Assembly (NCBI GenBank): GCA_013152085.1
Contig: JAADHC010000060.1
Span: 1 to 41,586 of the forward strand
Direction: 5' to 3'
Origin: Chlorobiota bacterium
GTDB lineage: Bacteria; Bacteroidota; Bacteroidia; Bacteroidales; VadinHA17
Length of the DNA: 41,586 nucleotides
The notes beneath the pieces are model-generated. The model was not told the origin of the DNA. It searched no databases and was given only the letters and a program-made list of their open reading frames with translations. A program made the translations under genes and the position numbers. Shown piece after piece: positions 7,671-15,500 of the stretch. Numbering within the stretch: position 1 is the stretch's first letter; each line of letters starts with the position of its first letter.

Positions 7671-7868
7671 TATTGACTATTTTTATGCTCATACATATTT
7701 TACCCACTCTGTCAGGTTCACTTCGTTCGCTGTTATTTATTTTTCGCTTCGTTCACTGTCATTTGCACACTTCGTGTGCGTCATACGTTGTCATTAGTCC
7801 TTCGCTGTGCCCGCCGTAGCCCTGGCGGAGGTGAGCTGCGATCAGGACGTCACTCTTTGTCTCGTCCT
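7671..7868. other. Spacer with small hairpins and low-complexity repeats
   Basis: No gene is visible. The sequence repeats CTTCGTTC-type words (near 7720, 7745 and 7770) and holds two hairpins: GCACAC-TTC-GTGTGC (7765-7779) and CCGCC-(8 nt)-GGCGG (7811-7828). The second resembles a dispersed intergenic repeat. No good match to the -33/-7 consensus was found for the dehydrogenase gene at 7670. Confidence 0.45.
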
Positions 7869-7927
7869 AAAAAAAGTTGACATGTTAAACAATAATTTCA
7901 TTTTTCTTTATTAATTTTTTTGTCAAC
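7869..7927 (-). terminator. Terminator-like hairpin after SDR gene
   Basis: Read on the minus strand, GTTGACA (7927-7921) pairs with TGTCAAC (7882-7876) and is followed directly by seven T residues (7875-7869). The loop is long (38 nt) but has its own AATAA/TTATT pairing. It would end the E2-E1-PHP-SDR transcript before the zinc dehydrogenase gene. Confidence 0.4.
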
Positions 7928-8038
7928 CATATTCAGGGAACTTCAGTACTTCATCGATCATCATTCATCCTTCATCCTTCGTCGTTCATCCATTATATAT
8001 TATTACTTCAACCTTTTTACTTTTTACTTCATTACTTC
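7928..8038. other. Low-complexity purine/pyrimidine stretch after SDR gene
   Basis: Runs of CATCCTTCAT- and TTACTTC-type words continue from the 3' end of the SDR gene. They look like slipped-strand expansion; no gene is visible. Confidence 0.5.
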
Positions 8039-9226
8039 TTACTTCAACATTACCTGACCGCCGGTAACCGGCAACGCCTGTCCCGTTTCATATTGTTGTC
8101 CGATGATATAGTTTACGGCACGGTAGAGGTCTTCGATCCTGCAGCCGCGCTTCATAGGGACGAGGTTTTCATAATATTTTCTCACCTCTTCCACCGTCCG
8201 TGCGCCGGGGACTTTCCCTGTTCTGAGATATTGTATAAACAATCCGTTATCCGGATCGGACCACAGCGGCAGGTCAAAGAAATTTCCGGGACAGACGGCA
8301 TTGACCTTGATGCCGTATTCCACCAGTTCCATGGCAAAGGACTGCACCAGTCCGATACTTCCGAACTTACTCCCGGCATAGGCAAAATTACGGTTACTGC
8401 CCTGTAATCCCGATTTGGAATTGATCTGGATTATGTCGGCAAACCGTGACGGGTTGTACCGGTACTGTCTTTTCATTACGGCGGAAACATATTTTGCCAG
8501 CAGGAAAAACCCGTGGTAATTCACATCATTTACAAAGTCGAATTCCTCCGGTGTCATCTCTTCCAGTCCGCCGGCCTTGAGCACGCCGGCATTACTCACG
8601 GCGATATCTATCCCGCCGAAACGTAGGACGGTTTGCCGGACCATCTCTTCAACAGAAGATGCATCGGTAACATCAACATGCAGGAAAAGCGCTTCATTGC
8701 CGGATGACATTCTGTTCAGCCTATCCGTTTGTCCTTTTCCGGATTCTTCATCAATCTCGGCAATAACAATATTGGCGCCGTCACGGAAAAAACGTTCAGC
8801 CAGCCCGGCTCCCACACCGCGTCCGGCACCGGTGATCAGGACAACTCGCTGATCAAACGGTTTTAAACTCATTTGCTTAACCGGTTCCGGCTTTTCCCCT
8901 TTCAGTATCCGGTTAACATCTACAGCCCGGAGAGCCCAAGCAATCAGTCCGTAACCTTTTACCATAGCCATACCTTCCCCGGCCGGCAACCGTGAAGTTA
9001 CAAATCCGGTCATTTGCTCCGGTCCGGGAAGTTCCGGGATATAAACAACCTGTCTGCCGGGATTTTTTTTCAGCCAGGCAGCATGGGTTTCCATATTTTC
9101 CGAAGCACTTACAAGTTCGTCTGTTCCGGCCATCCGGACCACTCCGGGAGATCCGCTGCCGGTTCTTAACATGCGTATTGCGGTAATAAACTCGCCTATC
9201 AGAGATTCAGGTATTTGTCTGGACAT
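8039..9226 (-). CDS. SDR oxidoreductase, sorbitol-6-phosphate dehydrogenase-like
   Basis: A 395-residue short-chain dehydrogenase with an N-terminal extension of about 120 residues. The NAD(P) motif is TGAGRGVG (132-139), then NAG at 212-214, catalytic Ser270 (INSKSG), Tyr283 and Lys287 (YAGSK). The C-terminal signatures VPMKRGC and VTGGQVM are those I associate with SrlD-type sorbitol-6-phosphate 2-dehydrogenases, which make fructose 6-phosphate. The extension (residues 1-120) is not a domain I recognise; its GYGLIAWALRAVDVNRIL segment faintly recalls the end of class II aldolases found fused to SDRs. The gene starts 6 bp after the PHP gene's stop, so they are co-transcribed. The exact substrate is unproven. 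Confidence 0.82.
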   Translation of the reverse strand: MSRQIPESLIGEFITAIRMLRTGSGSPGVVRMAGTDELVSASENMETHAAWLKKNPGRQVVYIPELPGPEQMTGFVTSRLPAGEGMAMVKGYGLIAWALRAVDVNRILKGEKPEPVKQMSLKPFDQRVVLITGAGRGVGAGLAERFFRDGANIVIAEIDEESGKGQTDRLNRMSSGNEALFLHVDVTDASSVEEMVRQTVLRFGGIDIAVSNAGVLKAGGLEEMTPEEFDFVNDVNYHGFFLLAKYVSAVMKRQYRYNPSRFADIIQINSKSGLQGSNRNFAYAGSKFGSIGLVQSFAMELVEYGIKVNAVCPGNFFDLPLWSDPDNGLFIQYLRTGKVPGARTVEEVRKYYENLVPMKRGCRIEDLYRAVNYIIGQQYETGQALPVTGGQVMLK

Positions 9227-9232
9227 AACCGT

Positions 9233-10486
9233 TTATTTTAATTGCCGGAAAAAATTGATTACGGCATTTCCCAGCCGGACAAACTTATCATACTCACTTA
9301 TCCGGATTGATCCGTCCGGGTTACAGTATCCTTTTTCACCCCGGGATACCAGGTATTGGTGGGCAGCTACCACACATGCGGAATCCCAGCCGGTTTTCCG
9401 GATATCCTCAGGCAGCGGTACACCGTTCCGGGCGAATACCTTCAAGGGAGTCATGGCAGGGGTATTATGCTCCGTACCGAAAAGCACCAAAAATCCGTCC
9501 CGTGCAAGGCAGCGTACATAATCCGAAAGGAACCCTACATCATTGCGTTGCGGAATAAATTCGACGGCATGCACATTCAATGACCGGAGTCTGCCGGCCA
9601 GGCTTTCCGGATCTTCTTCAAACTCCGTACATTCTCCGGCGGCATTGTCCAGCAAAACCGGATAACACGGAATTCCTCCCGTCTTTAACAGGGCATCCCG
9701 CACATCCGTCAGAAAAGGAAATGTTTCAGGATCTTCCGGGACATAAGCCACCCCCCCTTTTTTCAGGAGCCGGCCGCGGATCTCATTTTCGAGCGCCGCC
9801 GTTTCATCCATAGCAGAAGCCGGTTTCATTCCGGAAAATATTTTTTCATAAACCCCTATCCGTTCTCCTGTATCCGGATAGTGCCGTTCAACGATCATAC
9901 GGATGGCCTTTGCCAGATGACGCTCACGGACCAGTTGCTCAGCCAGCTCCGATTCCACCCACTCCCGGTTAAGTTTCAACACCGGATCAATTCGGGAAAG
10001 ATGTTTTGCCACCCGTTCCGCCATCTCCCTGACCCGGGCATTTCCTGTTTCCACCAACCGGTCAAGAAAATCCGGAAAATCACCGGTCGGCGAAAAGGGA
10101 AACGGCAATCCTTTTCCGCAAAAGTAGGTACGGCCGGGATTATCCGGGTCGTTCACCCGTAATCCAATTTCATGAAATTCTTCCGGCAACGCAATAAACT
10201 CAATATTAAACAACGGGAAAATACGGTACCGGAGGGCGTAATGCATAAATTCAGGATAACCGCCGGTAGTAATAAAATCATTGATCCCCAGAACTTCCAC
10301 ATGCTGTTGTGCGGCAAGGGAAAAAGCCTGTTCGATACAGGTAAATGCGCTGAACGACCAGGGTGTATGAATATGGGCGTTTACCTCCGGAATTCCCTCA
10401 CGAAAAAAAGAGGTGATCTTTTCACTGTCAGGGAAACGGTCAAATACCGGATCGTTCATTTCCGTTTTTTTCTTTTTTATTTCCAT
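9233..10486 (-). CDS. PHP-domain metal-dependent hydrolase
   Basis: A 417-residue protein with PHP-type metal-ligand motifs: NAHIH (His38, His40), GIND (Asp70), FNIEF (Glu96) and a late GTEHNTPAM. The family hydrolyses phosphoesters such as histidinol phosphate, or acts as a nuclease, using two or three metal ions. Long insertions between the early and late ligands make it bigger than a minimal PHP phosphatase (about 270 residues). The start at 10486 overlaps the end of the decayed HAD frame; a second ATG at 10459 is possible because the first nine codons are lysine-rich. In a pathway with sugar-phosphate dehydrogenases it could be the phosphatase or a lactone/ring hydrolase, but this is inference. 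Confidence 0.75.
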   Translation of the reverse strand: MEIKKKKTEMNDPVFDRFPDSEKITSFFREGIPEVNAHIHTPWSFSAFTCIEQAFSLAAQQHVEVLGINDFITTGGYPEFMHYALRYRIFPLFNIEFIALPEEFHEIGLRVNDPDNPGRTYFCGKGLPFPFSPTGDFPDFLDRLVETGNARVREMAERVAKHLSRIDPVLKLNREWVESELAEQLVRERHLAKAIRMIVERHYPDTGERIGVYEKIFSGMKPASAMDETAALENEIRGRLLKKGGVAYVPEDPETFPFLTDVRDALLKTGGIPCYPVLLDNAAGECTEFEEDPESLAGRLRSLNVHAVEFIPQRNDVGFLSDYVRCLARDGFLVLFGTEHNTPAMTPLKVFARNGVPLPEDIRKTGWDSACVVAAHQYLVSRGEKGYCNPDGSIRISEYDKFVRLGNAVINFFRQLK

Positions 10487-10608
10487 AACACACTGTCCAC
10501 ATCAGCAAGGTCGGGACAGATCAAGTCCGCTTCCTTTGGTTCGGAGGCGGGAAAACCGGTTGTCGGTGCCATTATCTTTGCTCCGGCAGCTTTTCCTGCT
10601 TCAGGCGA
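10477..10608 (-). pseudogene. C-terminal remnant of a HAD-superfamily phosphatase
   Basis: Between the fused E1 gene and the PHP gene the minus strand reads SPEAGKAAGAKIMAPTTGFP, then ...EADLICPDLADVDSVLWK and a stop at 10477-10479, 43 codons in all. This is the end of a HAD hydrolase: the motif IV region (EDSPxGxxAAxAAG) followed by the ADxVxxDL tail. A TAA lies just before the Ser codon and the upstream parts (motifs I-III) are missing, so the gene is broken. Its last codons overlap the PHP start (TTATGGAAATAA), a trace of the former translational coupling. It indicates that the ancestral operon also encoded a sugar-phosphate phosphatase. Confidence 0.8.
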
Positions 10609-10667
10609 TTAATATACACAAAAGTATCATTATCCGGAATGTGATCCGTCATGAACTACGAACATGC

Positions 10668-13136
10668 CTACATACCCTTTCTTTTCAGTTTCAATAGTTT
10701 ATCATTTGTAAAATTATTCTTCACCTTATGGCCCTCAAGTGGCATTATCCGTTCATGGATCGCATCAACCATCCATTCCGGTTGCGGGAAGAAGTAATCC
10801 TCCAGTTCATATGCCGGAGTGATCCAGTTTCTTGAGCCCACAACCACAGGAGGGGCATCGAGATCATCAAACGCAAGGTCAGCGATGGTTTGTGCCATTT
10901 CCTTCAGGAACGATCCCCGTTCCGTGGCATCTCCCGAGATCAGGACTTTCCCCGTTTTCCGGACAGATTCAAGGATCAGCGAATAATCAAGAGGAACCAG
11001 GCTGCGGACATCAATGATTTCGGCCGACACGTTATATTCTTTTTTCAGTATTTCTGCCGCTACTACCGCACGGTACAGTGTGGCGCCCACCGTAATGAGG
11101 GTTATGTCCGTTCCTCTGATTTTCACGTCCGGCTGACCGATGGGAATTTCATAATATCCTTCCGGCACACCGCCTTCGTGGAAATATTCACCCACATCGT
11201 AAATACGCTGGCTTTCGAAAAACACCACCGGGTCGGTTCCCTGGAGGGCGGCATTCATCAGGCCTTTGGCGTCATAGGGTGTAGCGGGAAAGACCACCTT
11301 CAGTCCCGGGATGTGTGCCACCAGAGAGGTCCAGTCCTGCGAGTGCTGAGCTCCGTATTTTGAACCGACCGACACCCGCAACACTACCGGCATTTTCAGT
11401 ACCTGCCCGCTCATGGCCTGCCATTTGGGCATCTGGTTAAAGACTTCATCCCCTGCACGTCCCAGGAAATCACAATACATAATTTCCGGTATTACCCGTC
11501 CCCCGCACATGGCATATCCTATGGCCGTCCCGGCAATAGCCCCTTCAGAAATTGTCGCATTAAATAAACGGTGATAAGGCAATGCTTCGGTCAGGCCGCG
11601 GTAAACAGCAAAGGCACCGCCCCAGTCCCGGTTTTCCTCACCATAGGCAACCAGCGTGGGATCTTTATAAAACCGGTCGATGATGGCCTCAAAGATACCA
11701 TCACGCAACTGGAAGGTTTTGACTTTGGAATACGGGCTACCCTGCGGATCCAGGCCAAACCGTTCTTTCTTTTTCAACTGCTGCACCCGCGAATTTTCTT
11801 CCAGCGGCATCAATACTTCCGGTTCCCGCTCTTTCATTCTTTCTGCCGATCCGTTGGAAAACATCAGTTCACCGATCTCATCCGGATGTTTGACCAGGTC
11901 CATGCGCGGAGAAACCTGATCATCAACTGCCCAGGTAAGGATCTTCATTATCCGTTGTACCGTTTCCGTATGCATCTCATCCGTTTTTTCCTTTACCAGA
12001 AGCTTATTTTCGACCAGCTCGTTGGCATAGAATCGTAACGAATCCTGTTGCATCCATGCTTCCACTTCTTTCCTGGTACGGTATGAAGAAGCATCGGAAG
12101 GAGAATGTCCGCTGTAGCGGTATGTGAGGGTATCCAGCAGGACAGGGCCTTTCTTTTGTCTGATCACTTCCATTTTTCTGCGGAAGGCATCAATCACAGC
12201 AAGGGGATTATACCCATCCACACGTTCGGCATGCATCATTTCCGGATTTACCCCGGCACCGATACGGGCGAGGATACCATATCCCATGGTTTCGCCGGCG
12301 GTCTGGCCACCCATCCCATACTGATTATTCATGAAATTAAAAATGAGCGGTAACCCGCCACGATAAGGTTCATCCCACAGGGTTTTAAACTGGTCCATGG
12401 TAGCAAAGCTGATCCCTTCCCACACAGGCCCGCAACCCATTGAGGCATCTCCGATATTTGCAACAACAATACCCTTTTCCCGGTTTACCTTTTTATATAA
12501 AGCCGCACCCACGGCAATATCCCCCGATCCGCCCACAATGGCATTGTTGGGATAGATACCGAACGGGGGGAAAAAGGCATGCATGGACCCCCCCAGGCCC
12601 TTATTAAAGCCGGTTTCCCGGGCAAATATCTCAGCCAGTGTCCCGTACAGGAGAAAATCGAGTGCCAGATCATAAACATCTTTGTGTTCTTCCCGTTCCA
12701 CGACTTTCAGTGTCCTGCCATCAAAATAGGACTCCATGATTTCTGTCAGCTCCTGCTCCTTCAAACGGTGGATCGCAGACAAACCTTTGGCCAGAATCTC
12801 ACCGTGACTGCGGTGTGAACCGAAAATAAAATCTTCCGGACCAAGAAGAAACGCCATTCCGACAGCAGCAGCTTCCTGCCCGATGGAAAGATGCGCAGGA
12901 CCCGGGTGGTTATAGGTAATTCCCTGGTATTCATTGGTGGTTTTGATCAGGTTCAGCATCGTTTCGAACTCACGGATCACGAGCATATCCCGGTAAATCC
13001 TGACCAGGTCACCGGCAGAATAGTTTTCCTTCTCCTCCTTAAGGGCTTTGTTATACTGATTTACGGGAATCTCACCAAAGGTGATTTTTCCCGGTTTTCT
13101 TACTTTCTGCGGATCAATAAAAAGTTGTTTCGGCAT
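10668..13136 (-). CDS. 2-oxoacid dehydrogenase E1, fused alpha and beta subunits
   Basis: An 822-residue TPP-dependent E1 in which the alpha subunit (about residues 40-400) and beta subunit (about 475-805) form one chain. The TPP motif begins GDASMG at 229 and ends at Asn270/271 (NFMNN). The phosphorylation-loop-like stretch is [10 protein letters not shown]. The beta half shows [11 protein letters not shown] and the usual [18 protein letters not shown] stretch. Residues 120-178 are about 45 longer than in pyruvate or branched-chain E1 alpha at this point (between LAKG and GGSMH). The enzyme decarboxylates a 2-oxo acid and passes the acyl group to the lipoyl arm of the E2 encoded 30 bp upstream. 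No E3 gene is present, so a shared dihydrolipoamide dehydrogenase must be used. The context points to a catabolic complex (acetoin-dehydrogenase-like or new) rather than the housekeeping one. Confidence 0.9.
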   Translation of the reverse strand: MPKQLFIDPQKVRKPGKITFGEIPVNQYNKALKEEKENYSAGDLVRIYRDMLVIREFETMLNLIKTTNEYQGITYNHPGPAHLSIGQEAAAVGMAFLLGPEDFIFGSHRSHGEILAKGLSAIHRLKEQELTEIMESYFDGRTLKVVEREEHKDVYDLALDFLLYGTLAEIFARETGFNKGLGGSMHAFFPPFGIYPNNAIVGGSGDIAVGAALYKKVNREKGIVVANIGDASMGCGPVWEGISFATMDQFKTLWDEPYRGGLPLIFNFMNNQYGMGGQTAGETMGYGILARIGAGVNPEMMHAERVDGYNPLAVIDAFRRKMEVIRQKKGPVLLDTLTYRYSGHSPSDASSYRTRKEVEAWMQQDSLRFYANELVENKLLVKEKTDEMHTETVQRIMKILTWAVDDQVSPRMDLVKHPDEIGELMFSNGSAERMKEREPEVLMPLEENSRVQQLKKKERFGLDPQGSPYSKVKTFQLRDGIFEAIIDRFYKDPTLVAYGEENRDWGGAFAVYRGLTEALPYHRLFNATISEGAIAGTAIGYAMCGGRVIPEIMYCDFLGRAGDEVFNQMPKWQAMSGQVLKMPVVLRVSVGSKYGAQHSQDWTSLVAHIPGLKVVFPATPYDAKGLMNAALQGTDPVVFFESQRIYDVGEYFHEGGVPEGYYEIPIGQPDVKIRGTDITLITVGATLYRAVVAAEILKKEYNVSAEIIDVRSLVPLDYSLILESVRKTGKVLISGDATERGSFLKEMAQTIADLAFDDLDAPPVVVGSRNWITPAYELEDYFFPQPEWMVDAIHERIMPLEGHKVKNNFTNDKLLKLKRKGM

Positions 13137-13166
13137 CTTTTTTCAGCTTTAAAATCATTGTTGTAA

Positions 13167-14525
13167 CTATTCCAATTCCGGGATTCCGGGATGAATGTTT
13201 TCTGTTTCAGCACAAAGGTCTTTCAGGAACCTTGAGGCAGGAGCGCCGTCAATCGCGCGGTGGTCATAGGTAAGCGAATATCCGATGTGGGGGAAGAAAC
13301 CCATGCCTCCGTTTTCGAGGGGTTTGGGCTGATACCTGATCGTGTTTACACCCAGTATCCCGATTTGCGGAAGATTTAGTACCGGGGTAAAATACTCAAT
13401 ACCAAAACTACCCAGGTTGGTAACGGTAAAAGATGCTTCACCGGCAGCAAGCAGGTCCGGGTTAATACTTCCGGACTGGCAGGCCTGAGCCAGTTCTTTC
13501 ATTGTCATACTAAGTTCCGGCAGCGTGAGCCGTGAAGCATCCTTAACCACCGGTACCATCAATCCCCGTTCGGTATCCACGGCAAATCCAAGGTGAACAG
13601 ACCGGAACACACGAATGGTTTCACCCAGAAAATGACCGTTCATCTCAGGATGTTTCTCCAGCGTTCTGATCACGGCATAACAAACCATATCATTAAGGGT
13701 TATATCGGGCAACCTGCCTCCGGTTTCAAGTGTTTTGACCTTTTGTCGCAGAGCAAGTATCCGTCCTGCACCGGCAGAGATGTGATGGGTAAGCTGTGCC
13801 GATTCGCTTAAAGATCGTTGCATACCGGCAGCGATCAGCTTCCGCATCCTTGACAGTGGCCTGTCCGTGTAAACGGTCCCCTCTTCCGGTTTTTCAATAA
13901 GGTCCCCGGAAGTAATACGGATCCCGGGATGAGCTTTTTGCTGTGGCATCCCAAGCTTTCCGGATTTCAGTTTTTCTCTGGCCAAAGGAGTGACAACCGG
14001 GCTTTGTCGGATTGCCTGCAGGATATCCCGTTCGATGATCCGTCCTCCCGGACCGGTACCTGCCAGGTTTGTATAGCCAATACTTTTTTGTTCAGCCAGC
14101 TTTTTTGCCCTTGGAGAGATCGGGATTTCTCCTGAAGTTGCCCGGTATGCAACTGTAGATACGGCCGGTTCTTCCTTTATCATCAGCTCTTCAGGTTTCT
14201 CTCCGGATGCACTTTCCACCTCTTCAGGGCTTTCTTTTCCGCGCTCAGCGGGGCGGAATTCATCCACCGGTTCGCCCTGTTCACCGATCACAGCGACATT
14301 GGCAAGAACCGGGACTTCATCGCCTTCTTCATAAAAAATATCGAGAAGAATACCCGAGACTTGTGCCTCTTCGTCGAAAGCGGCCTTATCCGTTTCAAAA
14401 GCAAACAAAAAGTCACCTTCGGCAACTTTTTCTCCTTTTTGTTTATACCAGCGGGTAAGGATGCATGTTTCAACACTTTGTCCCTGCCTGGGCATTATAA
14501 CGGGATGTGCCATTGCTTCTGTCAT
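13167..14525 (-). CDS. 2-oxoacid dehydrogenase E2 (dihydrolipoamide acyltransferase)
   Basis: A 452-residue E2 with one lipoyl domain (about residues 5-82, lipoyl Lys47 in ETDKA), an acidic linker, a peripheral subunit-binding domain (about 136-170, PISPRAKKLAEQ...GTGPGGRI) and a catalytic domain ending in YDHRAIDG, the HxxxDG acyltransfer motif. The ATG at 14513 (fifth codon) may be the real start, since lipoyl domains normally begin like MAHPVIMPRQG and it leaves a leader of about 20 nt behind the predicted promoter. It is the first gene of the minus-strand operon and faces the GntR-family gene, the usual arrangement for a local repressor and its target. One lipoyl domain is typical of acetoin or branched-chain E2s. 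Confidence 0.92.
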   Translation of the reverse strand: MTEAMAHPVIMPRQGQSVETCILTRWYKQKGEKVAEGDFLFAFETDKAAFDEEAQVSGILLDIFYEEGDEVPVLANVAVIGEQGEPVDEFRPAERGKESPEEVESASGEKPEELMIKEEPAVSTVAYRATSGEIPISPRAKKLAEQKSIGYTNLAGTGPGGRIIERDILQAIRQSPVVTPLAREKLKSGKLGMPQQKAHPGIRITSGDLIEKPEEGTVYTDRPLSRMRKLIAAGMQRSLSESAQLTHHISAGAGRILALRQKVKTLETGGRLPDITLNDMVCYAVIRTLEKHPEMNGHFLGETIRVFRSVHLGFAVDTERGLMVPVVKDASRLTLPELSMTMKELAQACQSGSINPDLLAAGEASFTVTNLGSFGIEYFTPVLNLPQIGILGVNTIRYQPKPLENGGMGFFPHIGYSLTYDHRAIDGAPASRFLKDLCAETENIHPGIPELE

Positions 14526-14539
14526 TAAGGTTCGCGAAA

Positions 14540-14569
14540 CAAAGGTAAGAAATTTACTTGTAATTACAA
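14540..14569 (-). promoter_or_regulatory. Promoter of the E2-E1 operon
   Basis: On the minus strand TTG (14569-14567), 19 bp, then TACCTTTG (14547-14540), a full match to TAnnTTTG. Transcription would begin about 14534, leaving 9 nt to the ATG at 14525 or 21 nt to that at 14513. The -33 element lies inside a 16-bp palindrome, so a bound repressor would block polymerase. Confidence 0.7.
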
Positions 14570-14571
14570 GT
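14556..14571. promoter_or_regulatory. Candidate GntR operator, 16-bp palindrome
   Basis: ACTTGTAATTACAAGT is a perfect palindrome with a central GTAATTAC, like the GT-n-TA-n-AC class bound by HutC-type GntR regulators (centre AT instead of TA). It covers the -33 element of the E2 promoter and lies between the divergent promoters. Binding is inferred. Confidence 0.55.
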
Positions 14572-14640
14572 TAATTTATAAATTATTTTCATTACTGATA
14601 GACTGCTTATTACAACATATCTTCAACTATCAATATAAAC

Positions 14641-14652
14641 ATGTATATACAT
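14641..14652. promoter_or_regulatory. Second candidate GntR operator, ATGTATATACAT
   Basis: A perfect 12-bp palindrome whose core GTATATAC fits GTnTAnAC exactly. It ends 18 bp before the -33 element of the gntR promoter, a position suited to autoregulation. The same 12-mer recurs inside the gntR gene at 15099-15110. Confidence 0.5.
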
Positions 14653-14670
14653 TTTTCACTCACAATCCTG

Positions 14671-14699
14671 TTGAGGGGAAACATTTTTTCATATCTTTG
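14671..14699 (+). promoter_or_regulatory. Promoter of the GntR-family gene
   Basis: TTG at 14671-14673, 18 bp, then TATCTTTG at 14692-14699 (full consensus). Transcription would start near 14705, so the in-frame ATG at 14641 is upstream of the transcript and cannot be the start codon. Confidence 0.7.
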
Positions 14700-14721
14700 G
14701 AAGAAAAAGATCAAAGGCATT

Positions 14722-15441
14722 TTGAATCTTCAGGATCAACATACGCCACAGTACCGGAAGTTATATGAACTGTTGCGCAGGCACATCGTAGACGGATTAT
14801 ACCGTGAGGGTGACCTGTTACCGTCGGAAAATGAGTTGTCGAGAATATACGGGATGGCACGGCCTACCGTACGTCATGCCCTGGACGAACTGGTCAAAGA
14901 CGGGTTTATCCGGAAACAACACGGAAAAGGCAGTATTGTACATCCCCTGCCGAAAGGGATCGGTATTCTTTCCATTGCCGGAACAACTTCAGCCATTGGT
15001 CAGAAAAATCTTGAAACGCATATCCTTCAGAAACCTGAAATCAGCCATTGGCCTGAACCGTTCATATTCCCGCTGCCCGACCTTATCCGTGAATCGGGAT
15101 GTATATACATGAAACGTCTGAGACTGGTGGAAGGGAAACCGCTTTTCCTGGATATCACCTGGATACCGAATATCAATTTACCCCGGTTCACTGCCCGGAA
15201 ATTTGAAAACCGTTCGCTTTTTGATACATTACGCAAACATTACCGGATTGAGGTAACCGGCGGAGAGCAACGGTTGCGTGCCATCCGTGCAGATAAAGAC
15301 CTTGCTGCCCTTCTTACCATCTCAACCGGTAACCCGGTTCTGCATCTTGAGCGGAAAATTGATACCAACCGTACCGGATTCAGCTTTTATTCCAGCCTCT
15401 ATTGTAACACATCCGGTCATGCCCTGTATGGTATTTTTTAG
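14722..15441 (+). CDS. GntR-family regulator, HutC/UTRA type
   Basis: A winged helix-turn-helix domain (YRKLYELLRRHIVDG, then LLPSENELSRIYGMARPTVR and HGKGSIV) is followed by a UTRA effector domain (about residues 90-235, with PLFLDITWIP and a closing FSFYSSLYCNTSG strand). I take TTG 14722 (MNLQDQHTPQY..., 239 residues) as the start because the predicted transcript begins near 14705; the longer frame from ATG 14641 would add 27 hydrophobic residues not seen in this family. UTRA domains bind sugar phosphates, amino acids or similar small molecules, which fits control of the facing E2-E1-PHP-SDR operon. Two palindromes of suitable type lie in the shared promoter region. Confidence 0.9.
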   Translation: MNLQDQHTPQYRKLYELLRRHIVDGLYREGDLLPSENELSRIYGMARPTVRHALDELVKDGFIRKQHGKGSIVHPLPKGIGILSIAGTTSAIGQKNLETHILQKPEISHWPEPFIFPLPDLIRESGCIYMKRLRLVEGKPLFLDITWIPNINLPRFTARKFENRSLFDTLRKHYRIEVTGGEQRLRAIRADKDLAALLTISTGNPVLHLERKIDTNRTGFSFYSSLYCNTSGHALYGIF

Positions 15442-15467
15442 TTCGTAACCGGGATAAAAAAAATCTG

Positions 15468-15496
15468 TTGTAATTCGGCGGGGTTGTTTAATTTTG
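15468..15496 (+). promoter_or_regulatory. Promoter of the patatin-barrel gene
   Basis: TTG at 15468-15470, 18 bp, TAATTTTG at 15489-15496. The -7 element ends only 4 nt before the ATG at 15501, so the mRNA would be leaderless or nearly so; no later start codon would keep the signal peptide intact. Confidence 0.6.
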
Positions 15497-15500
15497 GGGC

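Noticed and set aside
7720-7790. tRNA-like segment with GTTC words and a hairpin
   Set aside because: No acceptor stem, anticodon arm or T-loop in correct spacing.
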